Below, piece by piece: positions 15,837 to 24,611 of a DNA stretch of 49,674 nucleotides. The position numbers and the translations under genes are program-made. The notes beneath the pieces were generated by a model. That model made no database searches. It saw nothing but the letters and a program-made list of their open reading frames with translations, and had not been told where the DNA came from. Source of the DNA: Pseudomonadota bacterium (GTDB lineage Bacteria > Pseudomonadota > Alphaproteobacteria > Rhizobiales > Rhizobiaceae); the NCBI GenBank assembly GCA_023387775.1, contig JAEWHN010000094.1, forward strand, positions 1 through 49,674. The letters are read 5' to 3'. How positions within the stretch are numbered: position 1 is the first letter of the stretch; every line of letters starts with the position of its first letter.

Positions 15837-17225
15837 ATGACTTCCCCTTCCGGCTCGACCGTCGAAGAAGCCCAGGTTTTCCTCGACGCGCACCCCGAGA
15901 TCGAAGCCTTCGACATCGTCCTCACCGACCCCAACGGCGTCGGCCGCGGCAAGATCATCCGCCGCCATGAACTGCTGGGCCTTTATGAGGGCGGCCGGCA
16001 TCTGCCGATCTCCATCCTCGGCCTCGACATCACCGGCGAGGACGTGCACGAAACCGGCCTGATCTGGGATTCCGGCGACGGCGACCTGCGCGCCTGGCCC
16101 ATTCCCGGCACGCTGGTGCCGCTCCATGGCACCAGTCCGGCGCGCGGCCAGGTGCTGATGGCGATGTTCCATCTCGATGGCGCGCCGATGACCTCCGACC
16201 CGCGGCTCGCGCTGGTCCGCCAGGTCGAGGCGCTTGCCGCCAAGGGCCTGCACCCGGCCGGCGCCTTCGAGCTGGAGTTCTTCCTGCTCGCCAACGAGCG
16301 CGACGCCGAAGGCCGCGTGCAGCCGGCCAACGCCGTGCTGGACGGCCGCAAGAGCGGCAAGACCGAGGTCTATTCGGTCGACCACCTGCACGGCATGGAG
16401 CCGTTGTTCTCCGACATCTACGCCGCTGCGAAGGCGCAGGGGATTCCGGCCGAGACGGTGATTTCCGAATATGCGCCGGGCCAGTACGAGCTGACGCTTC
16501 ACTATCGGAAGGACGTACTGCGGGCGGCCGACGATCTTGTGATGCTCAAGCGCCTGGTGCGCGCGCAGGCGCGCCGCCACGGCGTGACCGCCTGCTTCAT
16601 GGCCAAGCCCATCGAAAAATATGCAGGCTCCGGCATGCATCTCCACGTCTCGCTGCAGGACGACGCCGGCAGGAACGTCTTCACCGAGGCGACGGAGGGA
16701 CAATGGTCGCGAACGCTGCTTCACGCGCTGGGCGGGCTGGCCGACACCATGGCCGAATCCATGCTGGTGTTTGCCCCGCACGCCAATTCCTGGCGACGGT
16801 TCGTTTCGCAGTCCTATGCGCCTGTGGCGCCGACCTGGGGCGTCAACAACCGGTCGGTGGCGCTGCGCGTGCCGGCCGGCGACAAGAAAAACCGCCGCAT
16901 CGAGCATCGCCCCTCAGGTGTCGACGCCAACCCCTATCTGGTCGCCGCGACCGTTCTGGCCGGCATCGCCAAGGGGCTGGACGAGAAGCTCGATCCGGGC
17001 CCGGAGGTCACCGGCAATGGCTACGAGGCGGACACGGGGGCGCATGGCAAGATGCCGTCCGACTGGCGCAGCGCCATCGAGGCGGCCAAGGCTTCCGCCT
17101 TCCTCAAGCAGGCGCTGGGCGAGGACCTGCACCGCACCTTCACGGCGATCAAGGAAGCCGAGTATCTGCGCGTCGCCCGCACGGTGAGCGAACTGGACTA
17201 TCACCTCTACCTGCACGAGGTGTAA
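15837..17225 (+). CDS. Glutamine-synthetase-family ligase (gamma-glutamylputrescine synthetase-like, PuuA type)
   Basis: A 462-residue member of the glutamine synthetase superfamily, close to PuuA-type enzymes that join glutamate to an amine with ATP. Metal/ATP-site features are FELEFFL (about 142-148), SEYAPGQYELTL, GSGMHLHVSL, HANSWRRF, NNRSVALRVP and RIEHRPSGVDANPYLVAA. It lacks the adenylylation-loop tyrosine context of GlnA. It is downstream of a class III aminotransferase, and a PuuD-like hydrolase is at 6822; puuB and puuC homologues are absent from the window. The substrate amine is unknown. ATG 15837 is chosen by homologous length; its ribosome-binding site is weak. Confidence 0.85.
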   Translation: MTSPSGSTVEEAQVFLDAHPEIEAFDIVLTDPNGVGRGKIIRRHELLGLYEGGRHLPISILGLDITGEDVHETGLIWDSGDGDLRAWPIPGTLVPLHGTSPARGQVLMAMFHLDGAPMTSDPRLALVRQVEALAAKGLHPAGAFELEFFLLANERDAEGRVQPANAVLDGRKSGKTEVYSVDHLHGMEPLFSDIYAAAKAQGIPAETVISEYAPGQYELTLHYRKDVLRAADDLVMLKRLVRAQARRHGVTACFMAKPIEKYAGSGMHLHVSLQDDAGRNVFTEATEGQWSRTLLHALGGLADTMAESMLVFAPHANSWRRFVSQSYAPVAPTWGVNNRSVALRVPAGDKKNRRIEHRPSGVDANPYLVAATVLAGIAKGLDEKLDPGPEVTGNGYEADTGAHGKMPSDWRSAIEAAKASAFLKQALGEDLHRTFTAIKEAEYLRVARTVSELDYHLYLHEV

Positions 17226-17254
17226 GCGGCGGCACATTTGCCGGAACCTGCGCG

Positions 17255-17286
17255 CCCCTCGCTCATTTCTCGCGCGAGGGGTTTTT
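17255..17286 (+). terminator. Rho-independent terminator between the ligase and udgX genes
   Basis: CCCCTCGC (17255-17262) and GCGAGGGG (17274-17281) form a perfect 8-bp stem with an 11-base loop, directly followed by five T. It ends 30 bases after the ligase stop, and its T-run is two bases before the AGGAGG of the next gene. Read-through would be needed for co-transcription, so udgX expression is probably attenuated or separately initiated. Confidence 0.75.
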
Positions 17287-17299
17287 GCAGGAGGCGATG

Positions 17300-17974
17300 A
17301 TGCCCACACACCCCGTGCCGCACAGGGAGCGACCTCGCGCGAGGAGCCACCTGAAACGGCCGACCCATCAGGACCCGACCGACTACCCCACCCTCACCAT
17401 CGCCCGCGCCGCCGCGCGTTCGTGCCGGCGGTGCCCGCTCTGGCAGAATGCGACCCAGACCGTCTTCGGCGAAGGGCCGGAACATGCGGAAATCGTCTTC
17501 GTCGGCGAACAGCCCGGCGACCAGGAAGACCTTGCCGGCAGGCCCTTCGTCGGCCCGGCAGGCCGACTGCTCGACGATATCCTCGACGAAGCCGAAATCG
17601 ACCGCACCAAGGTCTACGTCACCAATGCGGTGAAGCATTTCAAATTCGAGCCGCGCGGCAAGCGGCGCATCCACAGCAAGCCCAACGCCGGCGAAATCCG
17701 CGCCTGCCGCTGGTGGCTCGAGAAGGAACTGGCGCTGACCGTGCCCAGGCTCGCGGTCGCGCTCGGCGCAACGGCCGCGCATGCGCTGCTCGGCGAGGTC
17801 GTTCCAGTGACAAAACTGCGCGGCAGCGTTGTCGATCGGGACGACGGGCTGCGCGTCTTCATAACCGTCCACCCCTCCTTCATCCTGCGCCTGCCGGAGG
17901 AAGTGGACAAACGCGCCGAACGGGCGCGGTTCCTGGAGGACATGCGGGCGGTGGCGCGGCTGATGGCGGTCTAG
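17300..17974 (+). CDS. UdgX-type uracil-DNA binding/glycosylase protein
   Basis: A 224-residue member of the UdgX branch of family-4-like uracil-DNA glycosylases. Motif A is GEQPGDQED (69-77). The diagnostic R-loop KRRIHS is at 121-126; in mycobacterial UdgX the equivalent His (here His125) forms a covalent bond with the abasic sugar after uracil is cut out. Motif B is HPSFILR. Iron-sulfur ligands appear to be Cys42, Cys45 and Cys136, with His113 (NAVKHFKF) where family-4 enzymes have the remaining Cys. AGGAGG lies two bases before ATG 17297 and five before ATG 17300, favouring the latter. It stands directly behind a terminator and is probably a moonlighting neighbour of the ligase gene. Confidence 0.88.
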   Translation: MPTHPVPHRERPRARSHLKRPTHQDPTDYPTLTIARAAARSCRRCPLWQNATQTVFGEGPEHAEIVFVGEQPGDQEDLAGRPFVGPAGRLLDDILDEAEIDRTKVYVTNAVKHFKFEPRGKRRIHSKPNAGEIRACRWWLEKELALTVPRLAVALGATAAHALLGEVVPVTKLRGSVVDRDDGLRVFITVHPSFILRLPEEVDKRAERARFLEDMRAVARLMAV

Positions 17975-18016
17975 CCCCTCATGCCCGCGACTGGCACCGT
18001 CGCTGATCAGCTAAGC

Positions 18017-18255
18017 CGAGGCATGGATTCCCGACACTCTCCGCTCGTTACACTCGCTGACGAGGTCGGGAATGACGGCTTCATGAACATCCTCGCAAAT
18101 CGTCGACGTGCGGGTTCACTATAAACACAGCGCGTTCGAGTTTGGCCTGAGCAGCATCAACGTTCGAGTTCGGCGTAGACGGCAAAAATCATCCGTCATT
18201 CCCGACCTCGTGAGTGAGCGACAGCGAACGGAGAGTGTCGGGAATCCATGCCTCG
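18017..18255. repeat. Long inverted repeat, family B copy 2
   Basis: The 314-base gap 17975-18288 between convergent genes holds no gene. Arms at 18017-18078 and 18193-18255 are near-perfect reverse complements, each reading CGAGGCATGGATTCCCGAC...CTCCG...CGAGGTCGGGAATGACGG, around a 114-base centre. The outer ends match the repeat at 7662-7845 (GAGGCATGGATYCCCG). It may terminate transcription from both sides. Confidence 0.8.
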
Positions 18256-18288
18256 ACGTAGAAATTGCCGCTTCGGCGCAGAAACCCT

Positions 18289-19551
18289 TTACCGCACCAG
18301 GATCGCCCTCAGATCGTTCACATTCGTGCCGGTGGGCCCGGGCACAAAAAGGTCGCCGACGGAATGAAACGCCGTCCAGGCATTGTTGCCGGCCAGCATC
18401 GCCTTGGCATCCACGCCGGCCGCGCGCATGCGCGTCACGCTCGATCCATCGGCAAAGGCGCCGGCATTGTCCTCCGAGCCGTCGATGCCGTCAGTATCGG
18501 CCGCCAGGGCGTGGATTCCAGAAAAGCCGTCGATGCCCAGCGCAAAGGCCAGCAGGAATTCGCTGTTGCGGCCGCCTTTGCCCTTCGCGCGCAGCGTCAC
18601 CGTCGTCTCGCCGCCGGAAAGGATCAGCACCGGCTTCCTGAACGGCCGGTCTCGGGTCGCCACCTCGCGCGCCAGCGCGGCGTGAACTAAGCCCACGTCG
18701 CGCGCTTCGCCCTCGATGGAATCGGAGAGGATGACGGCTTCTATGCCCTGCCGCTTCGCTTCGGCGGCCGCTGCCTCCAGCGAGACGGCCGCGGATGCGA
18801 TCAGCCGCACCTCGTTGCGGGCGAAGCGCTCGTCGTCCGGTCGCGGCGCATCGGCTTCGGGCGAATTCAGATGCGCCATCACCGCCTCGGGCAGCTTCAT
18901 GCCGTAGGTGGCGATAATCTCCAGCGCCTGCGCGCGCGTCGCCTCATCCGGCACGGTCGGCCCGGAGGCCACCAGCGCCGGATTGTCGCCGGGAATATCG
19001 GAAACGATCAGCGACACCACTTTGGCCGGATAGGCAGCCGCCGCGAGCCTGCCGCCCTTGATGGTCGAGACGTGCTTGCGCACCGCGTTCATGGCCGAGA
19101 TCGGCGCACCCGATGCCAGCAGCTCCTCGTTGACGGCGATCTCTTCGGCCAGCGTCAGGCCGGCCGGCGGCGCAGGCAAGAGGGCCGAGCCGCCGCCGCA
19201 GACCAGCGCGATCACGAGGTCGTCGGCTGTCAGGCCCGAGACCTGGTCGACCAGCGCTTTCGCCGCCTTCAGTCCGGCCGCGTCTGGCACCGGGTGGGAA
19301 GCCTCCAGAACCCGCAGACGCTCGCAGGGCGCGCCATAGCCGTATCGCGTCACCACCACGCCTTCCAGCGATCCGTCCCAGAACTTTTCCAGTGCGGCCG
19401 CCATCTGCGCCGCGCCCTTGCCGGCACCCACCACAACCGTGCGCCCCTTGGGCTTTTCGGGAAGATGCGCGCGGATGGTTTTCTCCGGGTCGGCCGCGGC
19501 CACCGCCGCGTCGAAGATCGAGGTCAGGAAGGATCGGGGCTCGATGGTCAT
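18289..19551 (-). CDS. Glycerate 2-kinase (MOFRL family, GckA/TtuD-like)
   Basis: A 420-residue enzyme that phosphorylates glycerate to 2-phosphoglycerate. The N-terminal DUF4147 domain contains VVGAGKGAAQMA, SHPVPDAAG and the phosphate-binding ALVCGGGSALLPAP; the C-terminal MOFRL domain contains LILSGGETTVTL, GKGGRNSEFLLA and AADTDGIDG, ending GTNVNDLR. Older annotations call this family hydroxypyruvate reductase TtuD. It is the last gene of the leftward puuD-guaD operon, 48 bases after the UPF0303 gene, where it can channel glyoxylate-derived glycerate from purine breakdown into glycolysis. The ATG at 19551 is accepted; a GAGTGC-AACATTC leader gives only a weak ribosome-binding site. Confidence 0.9.
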   Translation of the reverse strand: MTIEPRSFLTSIFDAAVAAADPEKTIRAHLPEKPKGRTVVVGAGKGAAQMAAALEKFWDGSLEGVVVTRYGYGAPCERLRVLEASHPVPDAAGLKAAKALVDQVSGLTADDLVIALVCGGGSALLPAPPAGLTLAEEIAVNEELLASGAPISAMNAVRKHVSTIKGGRLAAAAYPAKVVSLIVSDIPGDNPALVASGPTVPDEATRAQALEIIATYGMKLPEAVMAHLNSPEADAPRPDDERFARNEVRLIASAAVSLEAAAAEAKRQGIEAVILSDSIEGEARDVGLVHAALAREVATRDRPFRKPVLILSGGETTVTLRAKGKGGRNSEFLLAFALGIDGFSGIHALAADTDGIDGSEDNAGAFADGSSVTRMRAAGVDAKAMLAGNNAWTAFHSVGDLFVPGPTGTNVNDLRAILVR

Positions 19552-19599
19552 GAATGTTGCACTCCTTCGAAAGCAACGTAGAGCATGATCTCAGCCAAT

Positions 19600-20091
19600 C
19601 TAAACCGCAGCCAAAGCCAACGCCTCCGCGTCCAGCCCCAAATATTGGCTCAACGCGGCGACGACGACATTGTGGTCCTCGCGCTCAGGCAGGCCAGAAA
19701 CGGCGATCGCGCCAATGACGCCGGCGCCCTTGACCCTGATCGGAAAACCGCCGCCGGCCAGCACGTAGTCGGCTATGTCCAGCCCCTCGCCCACCTTGAA
19801 GTTGCGATCGGGGCGGTTCTGCTCTAGCACCATCAGGTAAGTGCTCTTGAGATAGCGCCTGACCACGTTGATCTTGCGCCGCGCCCAGTCCGGATTGGAC
19901 GAATTAGAGCCGGGCATGGCGGCATAGAAGAGCGGCCGGTCGAAGGTGCGGATGTCGACGATTATTGGCAGGTTTTCGCGCAGCGCCCGCTCGCGGATGG
20001 CCGAGCCGATCTCGAAGGCCGCGGCCTCGTCGAAACGGTCGAAGACGAGTTCCGCCTCCTGCCTCTTGATGCGTTCGATATCACCGGCCAT
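19600..20091 (-). CDS. UPF0303 / heme-degrading-domain (HbpS/GlcG-like) protein
   Basis: A 163-residue cytoplasmic protein of the UPF0303 family, in the GlcG/HbpS fold group (DUF336). Family hallmarks are ELVFDRFDEAAAFEIGSAIRERA, IIVDIRTFDRPLFYAAMPGS, DWARRKINVVRRY, LADY-like IADYVLAGGGFPIRV and VIGAIAVSGLPEREDH. Related proteins bind heme or assist oligomeric assembly, but no reaction is established for this branch. GlcG relatives are often encoded beside glycolate/glyoxylate genes, and here it sits between a racemase homologue and glycerate kinase in the purine operon, which suggests a role around C2 metabolism (inference). It is 62 bases after the racemase gene. Confidence 0.8.
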   Translation of the reverse strand: MAGDIERIKRQEAELVFDRFDEAAAFEIGSAIRERALRENLPIIVDIRTFDRPLFYAAMPGSNSSNPDWARRKINVVRRYLKSTYLMVLEQNRPDRNFKVGEGLDIADYVLAGGGFPIRVKGAGVIGAIAVSGLPEREDHNVVVAALSQYLGLDAEALALAAV

Positions 20092-20153
20092 TTGCGTCCC
20101 CTCCCGATGTTCTGGCTGGCTTTGTCCGGCCGTGGCGATACGGTTCGGATATA

Positions 20154-20867
20154 TCAGCCCAGCACATCGGCCAAGGCGATGTCCAGCGCCGCCTCGGCGT
20201 GCAGCTCGGTCGCGTCGAAAGCCGGAAGCGGATAATCCCCGGTGCCCACCAGCAGCGGCAGTTCCGTGCAGCCCAGGATGAAGGCCTGCGCGCCGCGCGC
20301 CTCGAGATCCGCGGTCATCTCAAGCAGCACCGCCCGCGACGCATCCTCGACTTTGCCGAGCGTCAGTTCATCGATGATGATGCGATGCAGCCTCTCGCGC
20401 TGTTCGGCATTCGGCGTAAGCACTTCGAGGCCGTGGCCCCTCAGCCGTCCGGAAAGGAATTCCTGTTCCATCGTGTAGCGCGTTCCGAGCAGGCCGACGC
20501 GCGAAAGTCCCCTGGCCTTGATGCTTTGCGCGGTTGGATCGCCGACATGCAGCACGGGCACGGAGATGGCCGCTTGCACTTCGTCGAAGACACGGTGCGC
20601 CGACACGGCGGTTAGCATCACCAGTTCGGCGCCGGCCTTTTCCAGCCACCGCGCCGCATCGCTCACGCGTTCGGCGACGACGTCCCAACGGCCGAGGGCA
20701 GCCATGCGGTTTATCTCGTCGAAGTCGAGAGTATACAGAAGCGACCTGGCATTATGGTGCCCGCCAAGCCGTGCGCCCGCCCCCTGGTTGAGCAGCCGAT
20801 AGTATATGGCGCTCGATTCCCAGCTCATGCCGCCCACCATGCCGATGAGCCTGGACTGTCCGGTCAT
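20154..20867 (-). CDS. Aspartate/glutamate racemase-family protein with Thr at the first catalytic position
   Basis: A 237-residue cofactor-independent racemase homologue starting MTGQSRLIGMVGGMSWESSAIYY, typical of the aspartate racemase/YgeA group. The second catalytic cysteine is present (Cys200 in FILGCTELPLL). The first is not: the expected CTNTMH-like motif reads TAVSAH, with Thr86 in place of Cys. A Thr/Cys pair is known from an atypical E. coli L-Asp/Glu racemase, so activity is possible but likely one-directional. Start ATG 20867 has GAGGGG upstream, 32 bases after guaD. Its place in a purine operon is odd; allantoin racemases belong to a related superfamily branch, but this protein is not obviously one. 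Confidence 0.8.
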   Translation of the reverse strand: MTGQSRLIGMVGGMSWESSAIYYRLLNQGAGARLGGHHNARSLLYTLDFDEINRMAALGRWDVVAERVSDAARWLEKAGAELVMLTAVSAHRVFDEVQAAISVPVLHVGDPTAQSIKARGLSRVGLLGTRYTMEQEFLSGRLRGHGLEVLTPNAEQRERLHRIIIDELTLGKVEDASRAVLLEMTADLEARGAQAFILGCTELPLLVGTGDYPLPAFDATELHAEAALDIALADVLG

Positions 20868-20899
20868 GATTGGGCCCCTCTCCGCTTGCGCCACTTCCG

Positions 20900-22206
<1,307 letters not shown>

Positions 22207-22210
<4 letters not shown>

Positions 22211-23439
22211 TGCTGCGTCTTCTTTCCTGCTTCTTCAAACCAGCTGACCAGCAGCTGCCGCTCCTGCGGCGTGATCTCGGTCACGTTGCCGGGGGGCATG
22301 GCATGGCTGCGGCCCGCCTGCAGATAGATCTCCCGGGCGTGGCTGGCAATCGCCTCGTCCGTGTCCAGCGCCACGCCCTTGGGCGCCTGGTAGACGCCCT
22401 CATAGACGGGCTCGGCCGTGTGGCACATGGAGCAGCGGCCGAGCACGGTGTCGCGCACCGCCGGGAAATGCGCCGAGGCGACGAGCGCCTGCTCGCCGGC
22501 CGACACCTTCTGTTCGTCGCCCGTCAGCACCTTCGGCACCGTCGACAGCCACATGACGATGACGAACAGGATCGCCGTGGCCAGCCAGGTCCAGGTCGGG
22601 TTGCCCTTGCCGGCGTGGCGGGTGTTGAAATAGTGCCGGATCAGCACGCCCATCATGAACACCAGCGAGGCGATGACCCAGTTGAACTCGGTGCCGAACG
22701 CCAGCGGATAGTGGTTCGACAGCATCAGGAACAGCACCGGCAGCGTCAGGTAGTTGTTGTGCAGCGAGCGCTGCTTGGCGATCTTGCCGTATTTCGGGTC
22801 GGGCTTGCGGCCGGCGATAAGGTCGGCCACCACGATCTTCTGATTGGGGATGATGATCATGAAGACGTTGGCCGACATGATCGTGGCGGTGATGGCGCCA
22901 AGATGCAGGAAGGCCGCGCGGCCGGTGAACAGCTGCGTCAGCCCCCAGGAGATGAACACCAGGATGACGTAGAGCAGGATCATCAGGCCGGTGTCGGCCT
23001 TGCCGATCAGCCAGCGGCACAGAAGGTCATAGACGATCCAGCCGCCGGCCAGGCAGGCGAGCGAGATCAGGATCGCGACCGGCGCGGAAACGTCGAGCAC
23101 GTTGCGGTCGATCAGGAACAGGTCCGCGCCCGCGTAGTAGACGATGGCCAGCATCGCGAAGCCGGTCATCCAGGTGAAGTAGGATTCCCATTTGAACCAG
23201 GTCAGGTGCTCGGGCATCTGCTCCGGCGCCACCAGATATTTCTGGATGTGGTAGAAGCCGCCGCCATGCACCTGCCACTCCTCGCCAAAGGCGCCCTTTG
23301 GCAGCCCCGGCCGCTGGCGCAGGCTGAGGTCCAGCGCTACGAAATAGAAGGATGAGCCGATCCAGGCGATCGCGGTGATGACATGCAGCCAGCGCATGCC
23401 GAAGCTCAACCAGTCCCACAAAACTGCGTAGTCGTTCAT
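22207..23439 (-). CDS. puuD: Membrane-bound urate oxidase/hydroxylase with C-terminal cytochrome c domain
   Basis: A 410-residue protein with about eight membrane helices (residues 15-300) and a C-terminal periplasmic cytochrome c domain. Heme is attached at CSMCH (336-340), with a Met in SHAMPPGNVTEI as likely axial ligand. This is the architecture of the rhizobial PuuD urate hydroxylase, which converts urate to 5-hydroxyisourate and passes electrons to the respiratory chain rather than to oxygen directly. Family stretches are WLHVITAIAWIGSSFYFV and HGGGFYHIQKY. AGAGGGG precedes ATG 23439. It is the first gene of a leftward operon ending with glycerate kinase, and it faces a divergent LysR gene. 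Confidence 0.93.
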
Positions 23440-23461
23440 TGACGCCCCTCTTAGATCGCCC

Positions 23462-23479
23462 TGCGTCCGTTCGGATGCA
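23462..23479. promoter_or_regulatory. Small dyad upstream of puuD
   Basis: TGCGTCCG (23462-23469) and CGGATGCA (23472-23479) are arms with one mismatch around TT, 23-40 bases before the puuD start. It may be a regulator site or a leader hairpin. Evidence is positional only. Confidence 0.3.
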
Positions 23480-23504
23480 CAAGGGACGATCTAGCACTTT
23501 GAAT

Positions 23505-23554
23505 GAGCATCGGAACATTCCGAAAACCGGATTCCACTTTTCGGTCCGATGCTC
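23505..23554. repeat. 50-bp palindromic repeat, family C (rhizobial type)
   Basis: GAGCATCGGA (23505-23514) pairs perfectly with TCCGATGCTC (23545-23554), and inside them CCGAAAA (23520-23526) pairs with TTTTCGG (23538-23544). From memory, this GAGCAT...CCGAAAACCGG...CCACTTTTCGG...ATGCTC pattern is a very common intergenic palindrome in Hyphomicrobiales genomes. It lies between puuD and the LysR gene, so it could also affect their promoters. The rest of the 244-base gap is AT-rich near 23620-23640, a likely promoter zone for the LysR gene. Confidence 0.75.
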
Positions 23555-23683
23555 TTGGCAAGGTTTCGACTTTACGGCCTCGCCGGCAAACGGAAAGAGC
23601 CCAGCTATACGATGACTTTCAAAAAAAAATAAAAAATAATAGGCTCACTGCATCGGTTTCAGCTTACGGAATGCCCTCTCAGA

Positions 23684-24604
23684 ATGGCCTATCTCGACAA
23701 TCTCGCCGTTTTTGTCCGTGTCGTCGAACTTGGCAACCTGTCGGCTGCCGGGCGCGACATGCGCATTTCGCCGGCCGTCGCCTCGAACCGCATCAAGGAG
23801 CTGGAAAAGCACCTTGGCGTCAGGCTGTTCAACCGCACCACGCGCCAGCTCATGCCCACCGAGCATGGCAGCGTGTTCTACAAGGGCGCCAAGAAGGTGC
23901 TGGAGGCCATCACAGAGGCGGAAGCCGCGGTCAGCGCCCTTTCCGGCCAGCCACGCGGCACCATCCGCGTCACAGCCCCGCTCGGCCTCGGGCGCCGGCT
24001 GATCGCATCGGGCATACCCGATTTCCACGACAAATATCCCGATATCGAAGTGCGGCTGCGGCTCTCCGACCATAACGTGGACATCATGAAGGAAGGCATC
24101 GATGTCGGCTTCCGGCTGGGCCTTCTGGAAGATTCGAGCCTCAGGATGCGCGGCATCATGGAGTGCGAGCGCGTGCTGGTGGCGGCCCCCGCCTATCTTG
24201 AAAGGCACGGCGAGCCGAAACAGCCGCAGGAGCTTGTCGACAGGAAGCACGACTGCCTGCTGCTGCGCTATCCCGGGATGCGCGAATTCTACTGGACGCT
24301 CTCAATGCCGCGGGGTGCTGCCAAGTTCGAGGTGCGCGGCCCATTCGATTCCGACGATGGCGACGTGCTGACCGGCTGGGCGCTGGCCGGGCGCGGCATC
24401 GTCAACAAGCCGCGCTTCGAGGTCGAGCCCTTCATCCGCGACGGACGGCTGAAGGTGCTTTTGCCCGAAACGCCGCCGGTGCCCATCCAGCTCGCCGCCG
24501 TCTATCCGCACAAGAACCTGCAAGACCCCAAGGTGCGCCTGCTGCTCGACTTCATGGCCGAGCGCTGCCAGCGGCTGATCCGCGAAACGCTGGCGGGGCG
24601 TTAG
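23684..24604 (+). CDS. LysR-family regulator, probable controller of the puuD-guaD operon
   Basis: A 306-residue LysR protein: N-terminal helix-turn-helix (LDNLAVFVRVVELGNLSAAGRDMRISP, then SNRIKELEKHLGVRLFNRTTRQL) and a C-terminal effector domain starting near residue 90 (GTIRVTAPLGLGRRLI). The subgroup signature LSDHNVDIMKEGIDVGFRLG is typical of DUF24-independent, rhizobial LTTRs near catabolic genes. It is divergent from puuD with a 244-base gap. LysR proteins usually control the divergent neighbour, so urate, xanthine or a later intermediate is the natural effector candidate (inference). ATG at 23684; ribosome-binding site weak. Confidence 0.88.
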   Translation: MAYLDNLAVFVRVVELGNLSAAGRDMRISPAVASNRIKELEKHLGVRLFNRTTRQLMPTEHGSVFYKGAKKVLEAITEAEAAVSALSGQPRGTIRVTAPLGLGRRLIASGIPDFHDKYPDIEVRLRLSDHNVDIMKEGIDVGFRLGLLEDSSLRMRGIMECERVLVAAPAYLERHGEPKQPQELVDRKHDCLLLRYPGMREFYWTLSMPRGAAKFEVRGPFDSDDGDVLTGWALAGRGIVNKPRFEVEPFIRDGRLKVLLPETPPVPIQLAAVYPHKNLQDPKVRLLLDFMAERCQRLIRETLAGR

Positions 24605-24611
24605 AGCAGCC

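Noticed and set aside
16703..17299. Upstream extension of the udgX frame
   Set aside because: It overlaps the 3' half of the ligase gene; the terminator and AGGAGG place the real start at 17300.
20154..20867. Allantoin racemase as a firm name for the racemase homologue
   Set aside because: N-terminal and second-Cys motifs match the aspartate racemase group, and operon context alone is not enough.
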